NCBI GenBank assembly: GCA_963978905.1
Contig: OZ022258.1
Location: 25,672,716-25,736,715 of the forward strand
DNA: 64,000 bases
Source of the DNA: Trichostrongylus colubriformis
Lineage: Eukaryota > Nematoda > Chromadorea > Rhabditida > Trichostrongylidae
Reading direction: 5' to 3'
Positions 51,901 through 63,900 of the stretch are shown here, in pieces. Under the pieces are notes generated by a model. That model saw only the letters and a program-made list of their open reading frames with translations. It was not told where the DNA came from and did not search any database. Every line of letters begins with the position of its first letter. Positions within the stretch are counted from its first letter, which is position 1. A program made the position numbers and the translations under genes.

Positions 51901-54900
51901 CATGTGAGTCAGTATATATGGGTAGATCAAGCATCGATATCAGTATTAAAAGTGTCAAAGGCACAGATGGTGTAGTTACAAGTGGGCGCTCATATCTTTA
52001 CGCGTTCTGGAGATTGAATTATTTCAGCGCTCGAATAAACCGACTGAGCTTTTCAAGAGTGCAGGGTCGGTGTGTCACCGGACTGTTGGGGAGGTAAAAG
52101 AACAGTCTCATTGGAATACCTTTAAATGGAAGTAGAATGCGCTCCTCATTAGGAAAATTGATGGAACAACATGAAATGCTCTATGCTTTGTCGACTCAAA
52201 AAATTTTTCCCTCAATTAAAAGAATCAAAATTGTAATAATTTTTAGCGCACCGCGAGTGCTTGCTACTGGACACCGGTAATGCACATTCTTGCTCTATGT
52301 ACCAAACTGATCTTTTAGATGTGCGCTCTAGAATTCACTTCAGGTTGTTATCATCTCACATTATTCTTTTTAGTTACACGAGTTGCGAGAACATCGTATC
52401 TCGTCAAGTGAAGCTGCCGCACAGTACGAGCACATCCGTGAGGTGGTCGCTCGTTATCGTGCAGAAATCGCCGAACTGACTGATCGACGTGACGAAATTA
52501 TGCAGCGACAAGTGCCTAAGGCCGAAAAGGAACTGCAGGTGGGGCACAGGCCATAACTTTTCTCAGGTCAGTAGAACAAGAATGCATTGCAAATGATTGA
52601 AGACATTGACTGTTTTGTCGGGCTTCGCGGTTAAAAAGCGAAGTACTGAATTCCCTAATGAGGGGTATATCTACGGATCAATGTGGCAGGACGGATACGC
52701 CCGCGTCGTGGTGCTGAGAAGGAACATGATTAGAACACTTTCAACACTTTGCTTCCCTCCCACGAGAGAGCAGTAATCCTATTCTAGAATACGCTGGTTA
52801 ACGATCTCAACCACACCATACCTTCTCTACACACCGACTGCGCCTTGTCCACAGCTATTATTTTCGGTGCTTTTCGTCTACCTGCCTAAACTCTGCGTGG
52901 TTACCATTACTGTTGTTAGTGATGGTCAACTATCAACATGCCATCAGTAAATGTTATCTCTACATTCCTGTTTATTGTTGATACCCACACCACATACAGG
53001 AATCCATACTATACAGGGGGTGCCAAAAAAAAAAGTAATTTTGTCTCCTCCACTTTCGACCCCATTTAGCCAAACTACAGTAAATTCTATTGAGGTATTC
53101 TCATCCCCAGAATCAAGAGCAGACCTAACTCTATCACTATACTCCGTGGCAGCCTCCTGCACGAGCAGGAACGGGAGCAAGGAAAGACTGAACAAGATGT
53201 ATCACCTCAACTGGGCAAAATCCGAAATTTCTTCGCCCTCTTTCACAACCTTGCTGACGTCCGTTCAATCTGGGTACCTAAGGGGATTCATAGCGGATGG
53301 TGTTCTTTAACATTGCGTTTTTCCCGGGTTCCCAGCGCCCTTCGTTTCCAAGAGCCAAAACGTTCCCCTACCACTGAAACCCCTCCGGAGGCGGATTTGA
53401 GGCATGAAAATGATACTTTGGATCATAGCAGCCTTGTCCAAGCAGCAGGGGCTCTATGACTTCCAAGAACCGAAGGGCCAACCCTCAGGAAGCTTCCCAC
53501 AAAAGACCTACCACGGAGCTTGGCTCCACTGTTTTTAGCGAATTTTCAAATGTAGGTACTCCGAAGCCCGACTGCGCCGAATGAAACCTCCATATTTTTA
53601 TGAACATGAACGTGAGGAGCCACAGCTTGTTCCTGCTTTCAGAGGAACATTTCGGGAATGTTTTGCCCCAATACTTCTATCTCTTTCGTTTCCCTACGTT
53701 TTGTAAAATTGGCAGATGTGAGCCGTAGGCAAAATTACTTTTTTTTTGGCACCCCCTGTATATAAAGCGCTAAGGCGTCTGTCCCTCCGTCTGTCACGAA
53801 ATTAGGTATCATATGAAAAACGACCTGTGCAGATGGGGCCAAGTGTGGTATGGGTAGGGCATGGGACAGGAAGTAAAGACCACACATGGACCAAATTAAG
53901 CTCCGCCCACGGGGGCGGGGCGTGTACTGGAATGTTTGGCTTTCAGCCCGAAAATGTTGATTACGTTCGAACGTGCTCCTAACGTAGGGAGAAGATGGAT
54001 TTAGGTCAGGGATGAGTTTCTGAAGGTCAGGAAAGAATGCAGGGCACAGTGGGCGGGGCATTTAAAGTGGTGGGCGGAGCTTGGACGTTACATGAGAAAG
54101 GACCTGTGGAGATGGGGACAAATGCGGTATGGGTAGGGTATGGGACACTGAGTAAAGACCACACATGGACCAAGCTAAGCTCCGCCCATAATGGGCGGGG
54201 CCGTCGTGGAATGTTCAAAAATTGTTGATTGGGTTCGAATGTGCCCCAAACATAGGGAGAAGATGGATCAAGGTCAGGGATGAGTTTCTGAAGGTCAGGA
54301 AAGAATGCAGGGCACAGTGGGCGAAGCATTTAAAGTGGTGGGCGGAGCTTGGACGTTACATGAAAAACGACCTGTGGAGATGGGGACAAATGCGGTATGG
54401 GTAGGGTATGGGACACTGAGTAAAGACCACACATGGACCAAGTTAAGCTCCGCCCATAATGGGCGGGGCCGTCGTGGAATGCTCAAAAATTGTTGATTGG
54501 GTTCGAATGTGCCCCAAACATAGGGAGAAGATGGATCAAGGCAGGGATGAGTTTCTGAAGGTCAGGAAAAAATGCAGGGCACAGTGGGCGGAGCATATAA
54601 AGTGGTGGGCGGAGCTTGGATGTTACATGAAAAACGACCTGTGGAGATGGGGACAAGTTTGGATGGGTAGAGCATGGGACAAGAAGTGAAGACCACACAT
54701 GGACTAATTTAAGCTCCGCCCACGGTGGGCTGGGTGTGCACGAAATACTCTGTCCTCAAGAAAAAGAGCAATACAGGCCGACCTACTGACGCACATGGTG
54801 TTTCGCGCACAGTAGTGTGCGCCCGCCAACTGGTCAAGTATATGCAAGGTGCAGACTCATATACCACGCGAACTTAGAATACAGAACGGCATTTTGCTTA

Positions 54901-57900
54901 CTTTACAGTGAAGGGAAACGCCTTCCCAAAAAACCTACGAGATTGGTTCTCTCCTGACTACGGGACACCGAGGGATAACCGATTCCTCCGTTATGCTTGG
55001 CAGCATTACCCGGGGGCAATCGAGACGTTAGGCCTTTCTCGATCCACATCCTTACAGTGGATGCACGATGGTCAAAGGCGAGTGCGCTCCAGGAGTTGCT
55101 TGATGAGGCAGCTGTGCTCATATGGAGCACGGGACAGATAGGTGTAATGCAGACGATGGCACAGCGATGCTGGAACCACCGCTCGAGACGCAACAGAAAT
55201 CGACGCTGTACTGATTTTAGGTATAAAGACGGTGTTGTCTAGGTCATTGAAGGATACAGTAGCTGTTGGAAGTGAACCGTCCAGGAGATGAGGGGGGAAT
55301 CCAAAAAACCTAGACAGCCACTTGATCCACGGTTTCGTGATCAGCCGTTGGTGCTACGCGAACCTTTTATTACATAACACAGCACTGCGCCACTCACCTT
55401 TTTATCAAGCGGATATACACAGCAATATTGTATGGCAATATGCCACACAATCCAAAAAAGTATTATATCTGCATCAATAGTTCTAGACCTCAACCAAGCA
55501 GAGGGAAAGGCTATTAAGGGTAGGCCCCAACTCACCTGCCGTCTTGGATCAATGAACCAATCTTCTCAACAGAGATTGGTCATTGCATCCACTTCCTTTT
55601 GAACCCAAAAGGGAAGACCATCGCGCAGACCACGCTTAGGCCAATGTGCATCTGTAGTCGCATCCTGCAAACTACTGCACTTCCACTTTACACACAGGGA
55701 AAGATCTACTCTTTCTACTCTTCACCGTGTGAAGAGAATGAGACTCGCATGACGCGACACCTCGTGAGTCAGGGGGAGCCCCTACCACGTAGAGTCCATC
55801 AGCAAGCCGTTCGCGACGGCATTGGGAAACTCCCCTCTTGATTCCGAGAAAGATCGATCTGCTCACCTTCAGTGAGCGCGGCAAAACTCCAGACCAACGG
55901 ATCAGCTCTATCCGAAGACAATCGACCGTCAAGTGGGGCCTGGCTAAGGTTTATCGGATCCCAAACGCCTGAGGATACTGGTGGTGCATGTGCGTTTTAC
56001 GACCCGTAGTTAGGCAACTGAAATTTGCACACACCCCTATCTCAATCGGAGATGATACCTACAGAGAGTACTCAATTTGAATAATCATAACCCATATGTA
56101 ACATAGCGTAAGGTCGCTCACTGTACCAAACACTACTTGCCGAAGTCTTCGTGGAAAGTTAGCTGTGACACTGTTCTTCGCTGAAATAGTTCAAGGAAGG
56201 GCAGGCATCTTCAGTCATCGAATCATCTCGATCAAGGGGGTTTGGAATGGTCAATGAATAAAGGAGCTCCTGCACGATGCGAAGGTACTAGATTACTATT
56301 GAAAGAGCCGTATACCACAGCACATAGTCATATAAGTATTAGGTCTGTGCAGAATAAATGGCCAAAACAGAACACTTTTTTCAAAACGCCATAACTTCGC
56401 TCAGACACAACTTTATTTGTCGAAATAAAAACCATTCGAATCTGCAGAATTTTGCCAACGATCTGGTAAGGAAAATATGCCATCATGATCAAATTCAGGA
56501 TTGCGAAAATTAATGAAGTCAACGATGGCATTTTCAACATGCATCGTTTCGGCGAACTCCTTCTGACCCAGGTTTGCATCGAGAACCGGGAAAAAGTGGT
56601 AATTCGTCAGAGATAAGTCTGAGGAAGAAGGGGGGTGAGGGAGAGTCTCGATCAGTTTCTGCCGGGTGACTTGCGAACTGTGGGGTTTTGCGTTGTTTTG
56701 CGCACCCAGTAAAAAAATGATGCAGTAAGGCATCGAGCCTCTCCCTCACCCCCCTTATTCCCTAGACCTATCCCTGACATTACCACTTTTTCCGGGTTCC
56801 CGATGCAAACCTGCGGCAGAAAAATTATGCACGGTAAAAATGCCATTCTTGACTTTATTGATTCTAGCAATCCAGAATTTGATCATGGTGACATATTTTC
56901 TTCAATATATCATTGGCGAAATTCTGTAGATTCGAATGGTTCTTATTTCAACAAGTAAACTTGTGTCTGAGCGGAGTTATGGCCAGTTATGCTTTGGCCA
57001 TTTATTCTGCACAGACCTAATACCTATTTTGGCAACATGCAGGTTGGGTTGCTGTAGAGAAAGGTGTTTGACATATCAGCATGTGAAATATGTAAGGTCA
57101 TGCTGGTTTTCATAATTTTCATACGTTTGCGAGTTGTACATATTTTTTTCATACATACTGAATCCTTTTATAGCAAGCCAAGGAGGCTCGTGAATGTGCC
57201 GAACGTTGTGCGAAAGACCAGGAGGATATGAAACTTGCTCTGATAAGAGGTTAGCTGTGATCCTTCCGCATGTATTTTCGTGAAAAGAGAAGGGTGTCAG
57301 GCTAAGGAAACTCCTCTCGACAATTATCTTGTCGAATTTTGAGTCAGTTTTCCAAGTTGCTGGGAAAGACTACGGATTCACCAGACTTTCTCGGCTTACA
57401 ATAAGCCTTCGATAGTTACCAGTGATTACTATAGGTTTTGTAAAATTGTAGTCGCCATGTTGTTGTACTTTGTTGTTAATGAGAGATATCCTCTTGATAC
57501 CTTGACGACCGCGCCGTTTGCAGTTGACTAACGCGAGAGACCGCGCGCTTTTCCCGCACACTCATCTGCGTGATGCGACGTCCGTTACACGAACACCTCT
57601 TCTTGGGATGCCCTTATTTGTCATTTTTTTTGTTGCGATTATATATTGGGTCATTCCATAAGTAATGTCGTTTTTTTTTTCGAGCGAAATTTTTTTCTAT
57701 GAAATTACAAGTTTCCGCAGCATGTCATATATCATTTGAAAGAGGTCCTCCTGCTCTACAAAATGACATGTTTAGTTTTTGAGTTTGTTAGAATGGGGCC
57801 GACATTTAGGCTGGCGAAGAGGTAGGTCCAGCCGACAAAAATTGACCAAACCGGCAATCAATTGAAACACTATATTTCAATTTAAGAAAATCAACCAATC

Positions 57901-60900
57901 ATGTGTCGCGTACTTAGTCCTGACCTCTTCTACAATTTCCAATATCTAGTTGATCAAGAAGTCGGATCGTTATTTTTCTAAAATCCTTTTTCCGAAAGCA
58001 CCCACATTTATTCAAAATGAAATTTTTTCTTTCAAACTTGTTGATTAGAGTTGTTTTATGAACCACTTCGAAGGACTTTTTCTGCTCTATCGAAAACATC
58101 TTTCTAGTTTGTTTTGGCTGCGATTCAGATTGGATTTCAATACCATGTGATAGGGGTCCAGTTGACATTTTTCACAATTTATTTTTTCCATGAGAAACTT
58201 AAGGAATCCGGTCAGTGGTATTTCCCTGTTCCTAGACACCACCTGTTCTTAACATTTCACCACTCTTTCAACTGATTGGTTGAGAACATTTTCTTGCCTT
58301 TGTTCGAAGAAATTGTCTAAAATCACCGAGTTGTGGCGGAAAAACTAAATGTGGATAAAGAGCGACGTGACTTTTTAAGCAACCGACTGGTGGAACTTAC
58401 AGGAGAGGTCGGGGCTGAGTACGCAACACATGGTTGGTTAGTTTTCCCCAAGCAAAATATAGTGTTTTTATTGATTGCCGGTTTGGCCAATTTTCGTCTG
58501 CTGGACCTACCTCTTCGCCGGCCTAAATGTCGGCGCTATTCTAACATACTCGGAAACTAAGTATGCCATTTTGTAGAGCAGAGAATTTTCTTCCGAATGA
58601 TATATAATATGCTGCAAAAACTTGTGACTTGTGGCAAAAATTTTTGCTTGAAAAAAAACGACACTACTTATGGAATGACCCAATACTTAGGTGAAATTTC
58701 AATATACAATGCTCTGCAGGTTGATACAGCCACCTATATAAGTGAAATTTCAATATACAGTGCTCTGCAGGTTGATGCAGCCACCTATATAAGTTGTCTA
58801 AAAATTTTGTCCACAGAGTGATTTGAAAAACTCGCGAGGTAAAAAGAGTCGCCAATGTTGGCGTGCACGCGCACCAACATTTTCTTTTCATATGTGTTGA
58901 AGATGCCCCTCTCACTATTATGCAAAATGATACAGCCACTGCATAGATTGAAGCATCCGTCAACGGCGAAATAACGAAAAAAAATGTTGATCCTGCGAAC
59001 ATCTGGTCCTCCATTGCTTCGAGTAGCCACAAATTTTGATGGTCCAGGTCCACATGAGGTTTTTCAGACTGTTTTTAGTCCACTTGCTCCCACGCTTCTA
59101 TGACAGTCCCTTCAAATTCCCTAACTCTTTTCAAGACATCTTTCTACATAAATCTTTTTTGCCATAAAATTCCAAGTAATCTTCCAGCAGACAATGGTCG
59201 GGGCCGTTTATCATCCAGGTTAAAAGGTATATTCAGTGACGGCTTCACCATGATCGAGTGAGCTGTTGACATGAAAGCCCATTTACTTGCATGAAAGCAA
59301 GTTTTTGGTGAAGATTTCGAAACGCAGGACGAGAAGAGGGTACGACGCACGGGGACTCGGTAATCGGATGGTTCACCTTTTTGAGAACGAACAACTGTTT
59401 GATCCTACGCCATGACACCTCCTCCTTTGAAATTCTTTTTGAAAACTTGAAAACAGCATTAGGGGTAATGTGGTTATTGAGAATCCCTGAAAGAGGTTAC
59501 TTACATGGAAACTATGAGCCTATGAAGGCTATCTGAGGCGTGAAATCTCGGCGAAAAAGTGCGCCTCCGAGCTGTAGAAACGGCGCAACGGCTAAGAGCT
59601 GACGCTTTTGGATGATTGACCCCGCGTCGAAGCGACGTTATTCCTGGTCGGCTACGATGGGAGCGGCCAAGCGTATGCGGTAAAATCAAAGGTATTGCAG
59701 CGCGCTTTTGCAGTTTTAGTCTGAAGCTCACTACGGAAAGAAGATGCTGTCGTATTCCAAACATTCCCTTGTGTTCACTTGGCAGCATGCCAATGGAGAT
59801 TTCGTTCGGAGTATCCGCCTCTTGACGGAAAGGTCGTCCGCATTGAGGATCTACGAGTGAAGGGGGTCCTATTTGTCAGGTCTTTGGCCGTTCTCATCCG
59901 TTTTTTCTCCACTGTCCTGTTACTAGGCATCTCGACTTTTAGATTCACTACTTCTTTAACTTTTCGTCTGAATTTCCCCAATGCTGCCTTTAAGTCTGTC
60001 CCTCGTGCGATAGTGCCGGCAGCCGTCCGGGAGCTGAACCCTCTTTTTCCATCAGAAAGAACAACCTGAAGATAAAACAATAGGGGAAGGGTGTACAATC
60101 CTGATGAGTTTTCACAATTTATGGGTGGCTGTAACATCATGCAAAGAACTGTGATGAAAGAGAACTGTGAAAGAAAGGACTGTGACCGGATGTGATTGCC
60201 GTGAGATCTGACAGCAGCTGGCCATTGCAAGTTGTTATATGCGAACCGGACGTTTTCGGAGTTATAGTTGCCTTAATGTGTAGTAACGTCGAACTGTAGA
60301 ATAACAAGCTTGGCACAGCCTCCAAGTTCATAACACCACCTTGCCACCGTTATTTCGACATCGACTGTTTTCCATCTGAGCCCAAAAAGTGCACTTACTG
60401 CCTTCCATTCACTCATGTATTGGAAACAACAACTGAAAGCTGTTTAATGGACTATGTTCTTGATAAAAATGTACATTTACAATGGATCATAAAAAAGTCG
60501 ATCAATAGTTTGAAAAAGAATCTGTATATGAAGCTGTAACAGAACAACGTGTCACACCGCTCAAAGCGGCCAACAAGGTGTGACACGGCATCATCCCATA
60601 CAGTCATCCCTGTGAATCTCATATGGTGAAAGCCTTGCTCAGGAGCAAGCGATGCGCTGTTCGACAGGAATATCACAACAGGGCAATTTGAATATAGTCA
60701 CACAGAATTTCGCTTTCATGGAAGACTTTTAAGAGAGTTATCAGAATTTTGCTGATTGCAGAGATGCGCAACCGCTACAATATGCTCACAAGTGCCGTTG
60801 AGAAGCTGGGCAAAGTGTCATCAAAATCGAACCAAGAAGCGGTATGGCATAATCACCTATTGCTGGCAGTATCTATTACAGAATTAAAAAGGTGTTTGGT

Positions 60901-63900
60901 AAATCTCAGTAGTCGAATGGTTACAGCTGTGCTCATATCATTCTTTTCATTCCAGCGCTCCCTCAAAATCTATCGAAGTAAACGGAGGATTAAAGCGGTA
61001 GAAAAGTTATCTAGGCCGTGTACTCAATCTCTAGGATGGTATAACGAGTGTGTAGTCAACTCGCTCCGTACTGAACGGGGCCAATAGGTGCCTAATGTTC
61101 GCATTAATAGTCATTGCATCTTTCGACCTGCAGAAGTCTTTAGAACATTTCGTTTTGTCTGTTCCTTTCTCGTCGATTCTCATGACCACGTTTTCGCGTC
61201 GTTGTTCACTAGTGAGGTGGAACAGCGATCGGACACAGCCACAGTCGTCGCAACACCTCTCCAATGCTGCCATGGATCAATTTTGAGTTGCGTCACACAA
61301 CGACTCGGTGTATCCTTAGGCTTCACTAATAGTGAACTTGTTCCTTCACTCCTGAATCCTGGCTCTTTTACCTCATGTGATTTGTCTGTTTCCCAGTTTG
61401 ATACCTGAGACATGTAGCAGTGAGTTAGGGCACATACGGAAATGGGATGAAATGAGCTTTGATGCAGTATTATGTCACACTGGTGGTCCACTTATGCGAC
61501 AGGGCTTCCTAATCAGGTCCGCGCATGACAAGATTTTTGCACCTCGTTTCGCCAGATCGGACAGTCTAGACGCACATCCCTACGTCGATGGCGGAATCTC
61601 GACAACAAATTTAGACGTGGATAGTGTATCAGTGATTTCTTTAGCTTGGAATGAATGCTTTCAGCTTGAGAGGTTGTCGTGTCACATAGCAGATTGTGGC
61701 TCCTCGATAACCGAGTTAGAAAAGAGGAAAACGATGCTGGAGATCTCAATCAACGACCTCGAAGGCAGCGTAAGTGGGAATTCCTTGGCATTGAAATTGC
61801 AATGTCACTTTTACTTCCGAATTCAAATAGATCTCTTGAATAAATGGTTGCAGCACGCGAAGCGGCGCATTCTCGAAGATCAGCTGACACGTCTACTGGT
61901 TGTGGGGAAAATATTGAACGTCGAGAACGAGCTTGCTCAGTTGGGCTTTCCGGCTGAAGGAAAGGACGCGATTTATGAAGAACGCGACGTTGGTTTCTCT
62001 TCAACTTAGGTTCTTCTAAAAATGCTCTGTTACTGGGCTGTTCCGAGAGACAAAGGCGTTATTTTACTTGAAAAGCAGACTTTCCAAATGTTTTCGTAAT
62101 CTTATCACGTAAGCTGCGAAGAGCAGATCGCTCGAAAGGGAAGGATACCAGGTTGAAGTGGCCATTTGCAATGAGGCATCACTCGATACGCTTTTGGACG
62201 CTGTTTTCAAATTTGAGTTCAGAGCATGCCAAGCGCTTTGCCCGGTCAAATTTCGCTATTTAGCAGCCCTTGATTGGGCGTGGCCTACGGACTTGGGTGA
62301 GAGTGTATCAAACTCTCTCACCTCGCCACCCTTTCTCACTCTCGTCACACACTCCCACCTCGCCACTCACCCAACTCTCCACTAGCCACGCCCAATCAAG
62401 CGCTGCAAAATGGACTGTGTGGAGGTTCAGTGTTCCTGCCCTTGTCGCAGATGAAGAAAGGGAAGCTCAATGCCTGCCAGAGGTGTGTAGCCTTATGTCG
62501 AAAATCGCTTCGCGGCGTTGTACAGCGGCGTCAACCATGTTACAGTGAGCAGGCTGTATAACAACAGGGTACTATCGCAATGAGGGGCATCTAGGAAGGA
62601 GTTGCCCATATAAGCATCTGAGTGGATTTTTGAAGGGCCATTGCATCTCATGTAAATATTTTTTTGAAACTTTTGCCTGAGCCCTAATGTAGAAAAGTGA
62701 TTCCTATGCCCTTCTAGGCTAAGATAAGTGATGTCCATAGTATGATGCCTCCTGTGCTCCTCACCTCCCTTTTCCCCTGCACTCTTCACCACGGATCGAT
62801 CTTTGGGGGTCAAACAACTAAACTGTACAACAAAATTAAAAAGTTAGCTTGAAAACAGCGTTCAAAAGCTCATCAAAAGATTTGCGTCACATCGCAAATG
62901 GCCAGTTCGACCTGGTATCTTTCCTTTCGATTTTCCACGTCAGTCTTACCGGCTATTTTTGTGTTAGGTGTCAGCGTTGAGAAGCTTATGTGGCGTAATT
63001 CACTGGGAGACGCTCTTTGCGAAACAGTGCGGGAGAGCCAAATCGTAATACTATTCCTGATCGTCGTTCTACTATCACTGATGCTAGCGTTAGATGGACA
63101 GAGAGCGAGTTGCCAGAGTGGGATCATAGTCCTAATCAGGTTGAAGGGAGGGTTCCGTCAGTTGTAGGTTGTTAAGAACGTGACTGGAGTGGCGTTCGTT
63201 CAGCATAGATCAAGATAGAGTAGTCTTTCTTAAATATGCATCAATCTTTCATTCAATCATTTACCCTATTTTCAACACAAAAATGACACCATGATAATGT
63301 TATTATACCAATCTGTTACTCATACTCGCGTTGGGACAATTCGTTTCATACTAGAAAGCGATAAAGGAACGTGACGAGTCTGGTTTGGAGAAAGCACGTC
63401 TCAAAGGACAACTGGAAGAAGTCGAGAAAAAGGTGATTTTGCAGTATTGCTTTTAATTTTCGCATCATTTTTTTGGTATGTCTGCTATCCAGATTAGCGA
63501 GGCTATGACGGCACTCAGCACTAAAGAAATGAAGCAAGCAGAAAGTCTGTATCACGAAGTCGTTGTGAGCAAGATTGTTACACAGGAAATGATCTCGGTC
63601 GCTACATTTCAAAGTATTTCTTCGAGATAAGCGACTGATCATACATACGTGTTGTAGGACTTGGACAAGTACGTACAATGCCTCGATAGCTCCATCATTA
63701 AATTCCACACTGATAAAATGATTGCGATAAACAGGATACTGGATGAGCTATGGCGTAAGGTGTACGGTGGCACGGACATTCAGTCTATTAGCATTAAGTG
63801 AGTTCTGGTTATCGTTAGTATTTTTTAGAGCTGTGGATTTCACGTTTTCTTCAACTCATAGAGCATCAGTTTGGTACAGCGTGGAGATGAGGAACTTTTG

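Larger units (their letters stand above)
50639..52373. other. rad-50 intron 23 (1.7 kb)
   Basis: Contains a MITE at about 50955-51205 and a C17 run. Apparent open frames here do not look coding. Confidence 0.7.
52539..57173. other. rad-50 intron 24 (4.6 kb)
   Basis: Contains the second MITE copy, the satellite-bearing Helitron-like unit and a palindromic mariner. Between 54840 and 56340 several medium-length frames exist on both strands, but I could not assign any to a gene or transposon. Confidence 0.7.
57250..60761. other. rad-50 intron 25 (3.5 kb)
   Basis: Contains a 1.04-kb palindromic element, a tandem duplication beside it, and a candidate nested gene on the - strand. Confidence 0.7.

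Noticed and set aside
53735..54700. Repeated open frames of 60-110 codons on both strands
   Set aside because: They recur with the 269-bp satellite period, so they are by-products of the repeat.
54900..56000. Several medium open frames on both strands
   Set aside because: No recognisable motifs, splice sites or neighbours; left unassigned.
58333..58435. Coding-like frame considered as a rad-50 exon
   Set aside because: It lies in the right arm of a TA-flanked palindromic element and has a counterpart in the left arm. Exon 57249 joins exon 60762 in perfect phase without it.
61989..62160. Short exon-like segment after AAGAGCAG at 62130
   Set aside because: It belongs to one arm of the inverted repeat 62100-62945.
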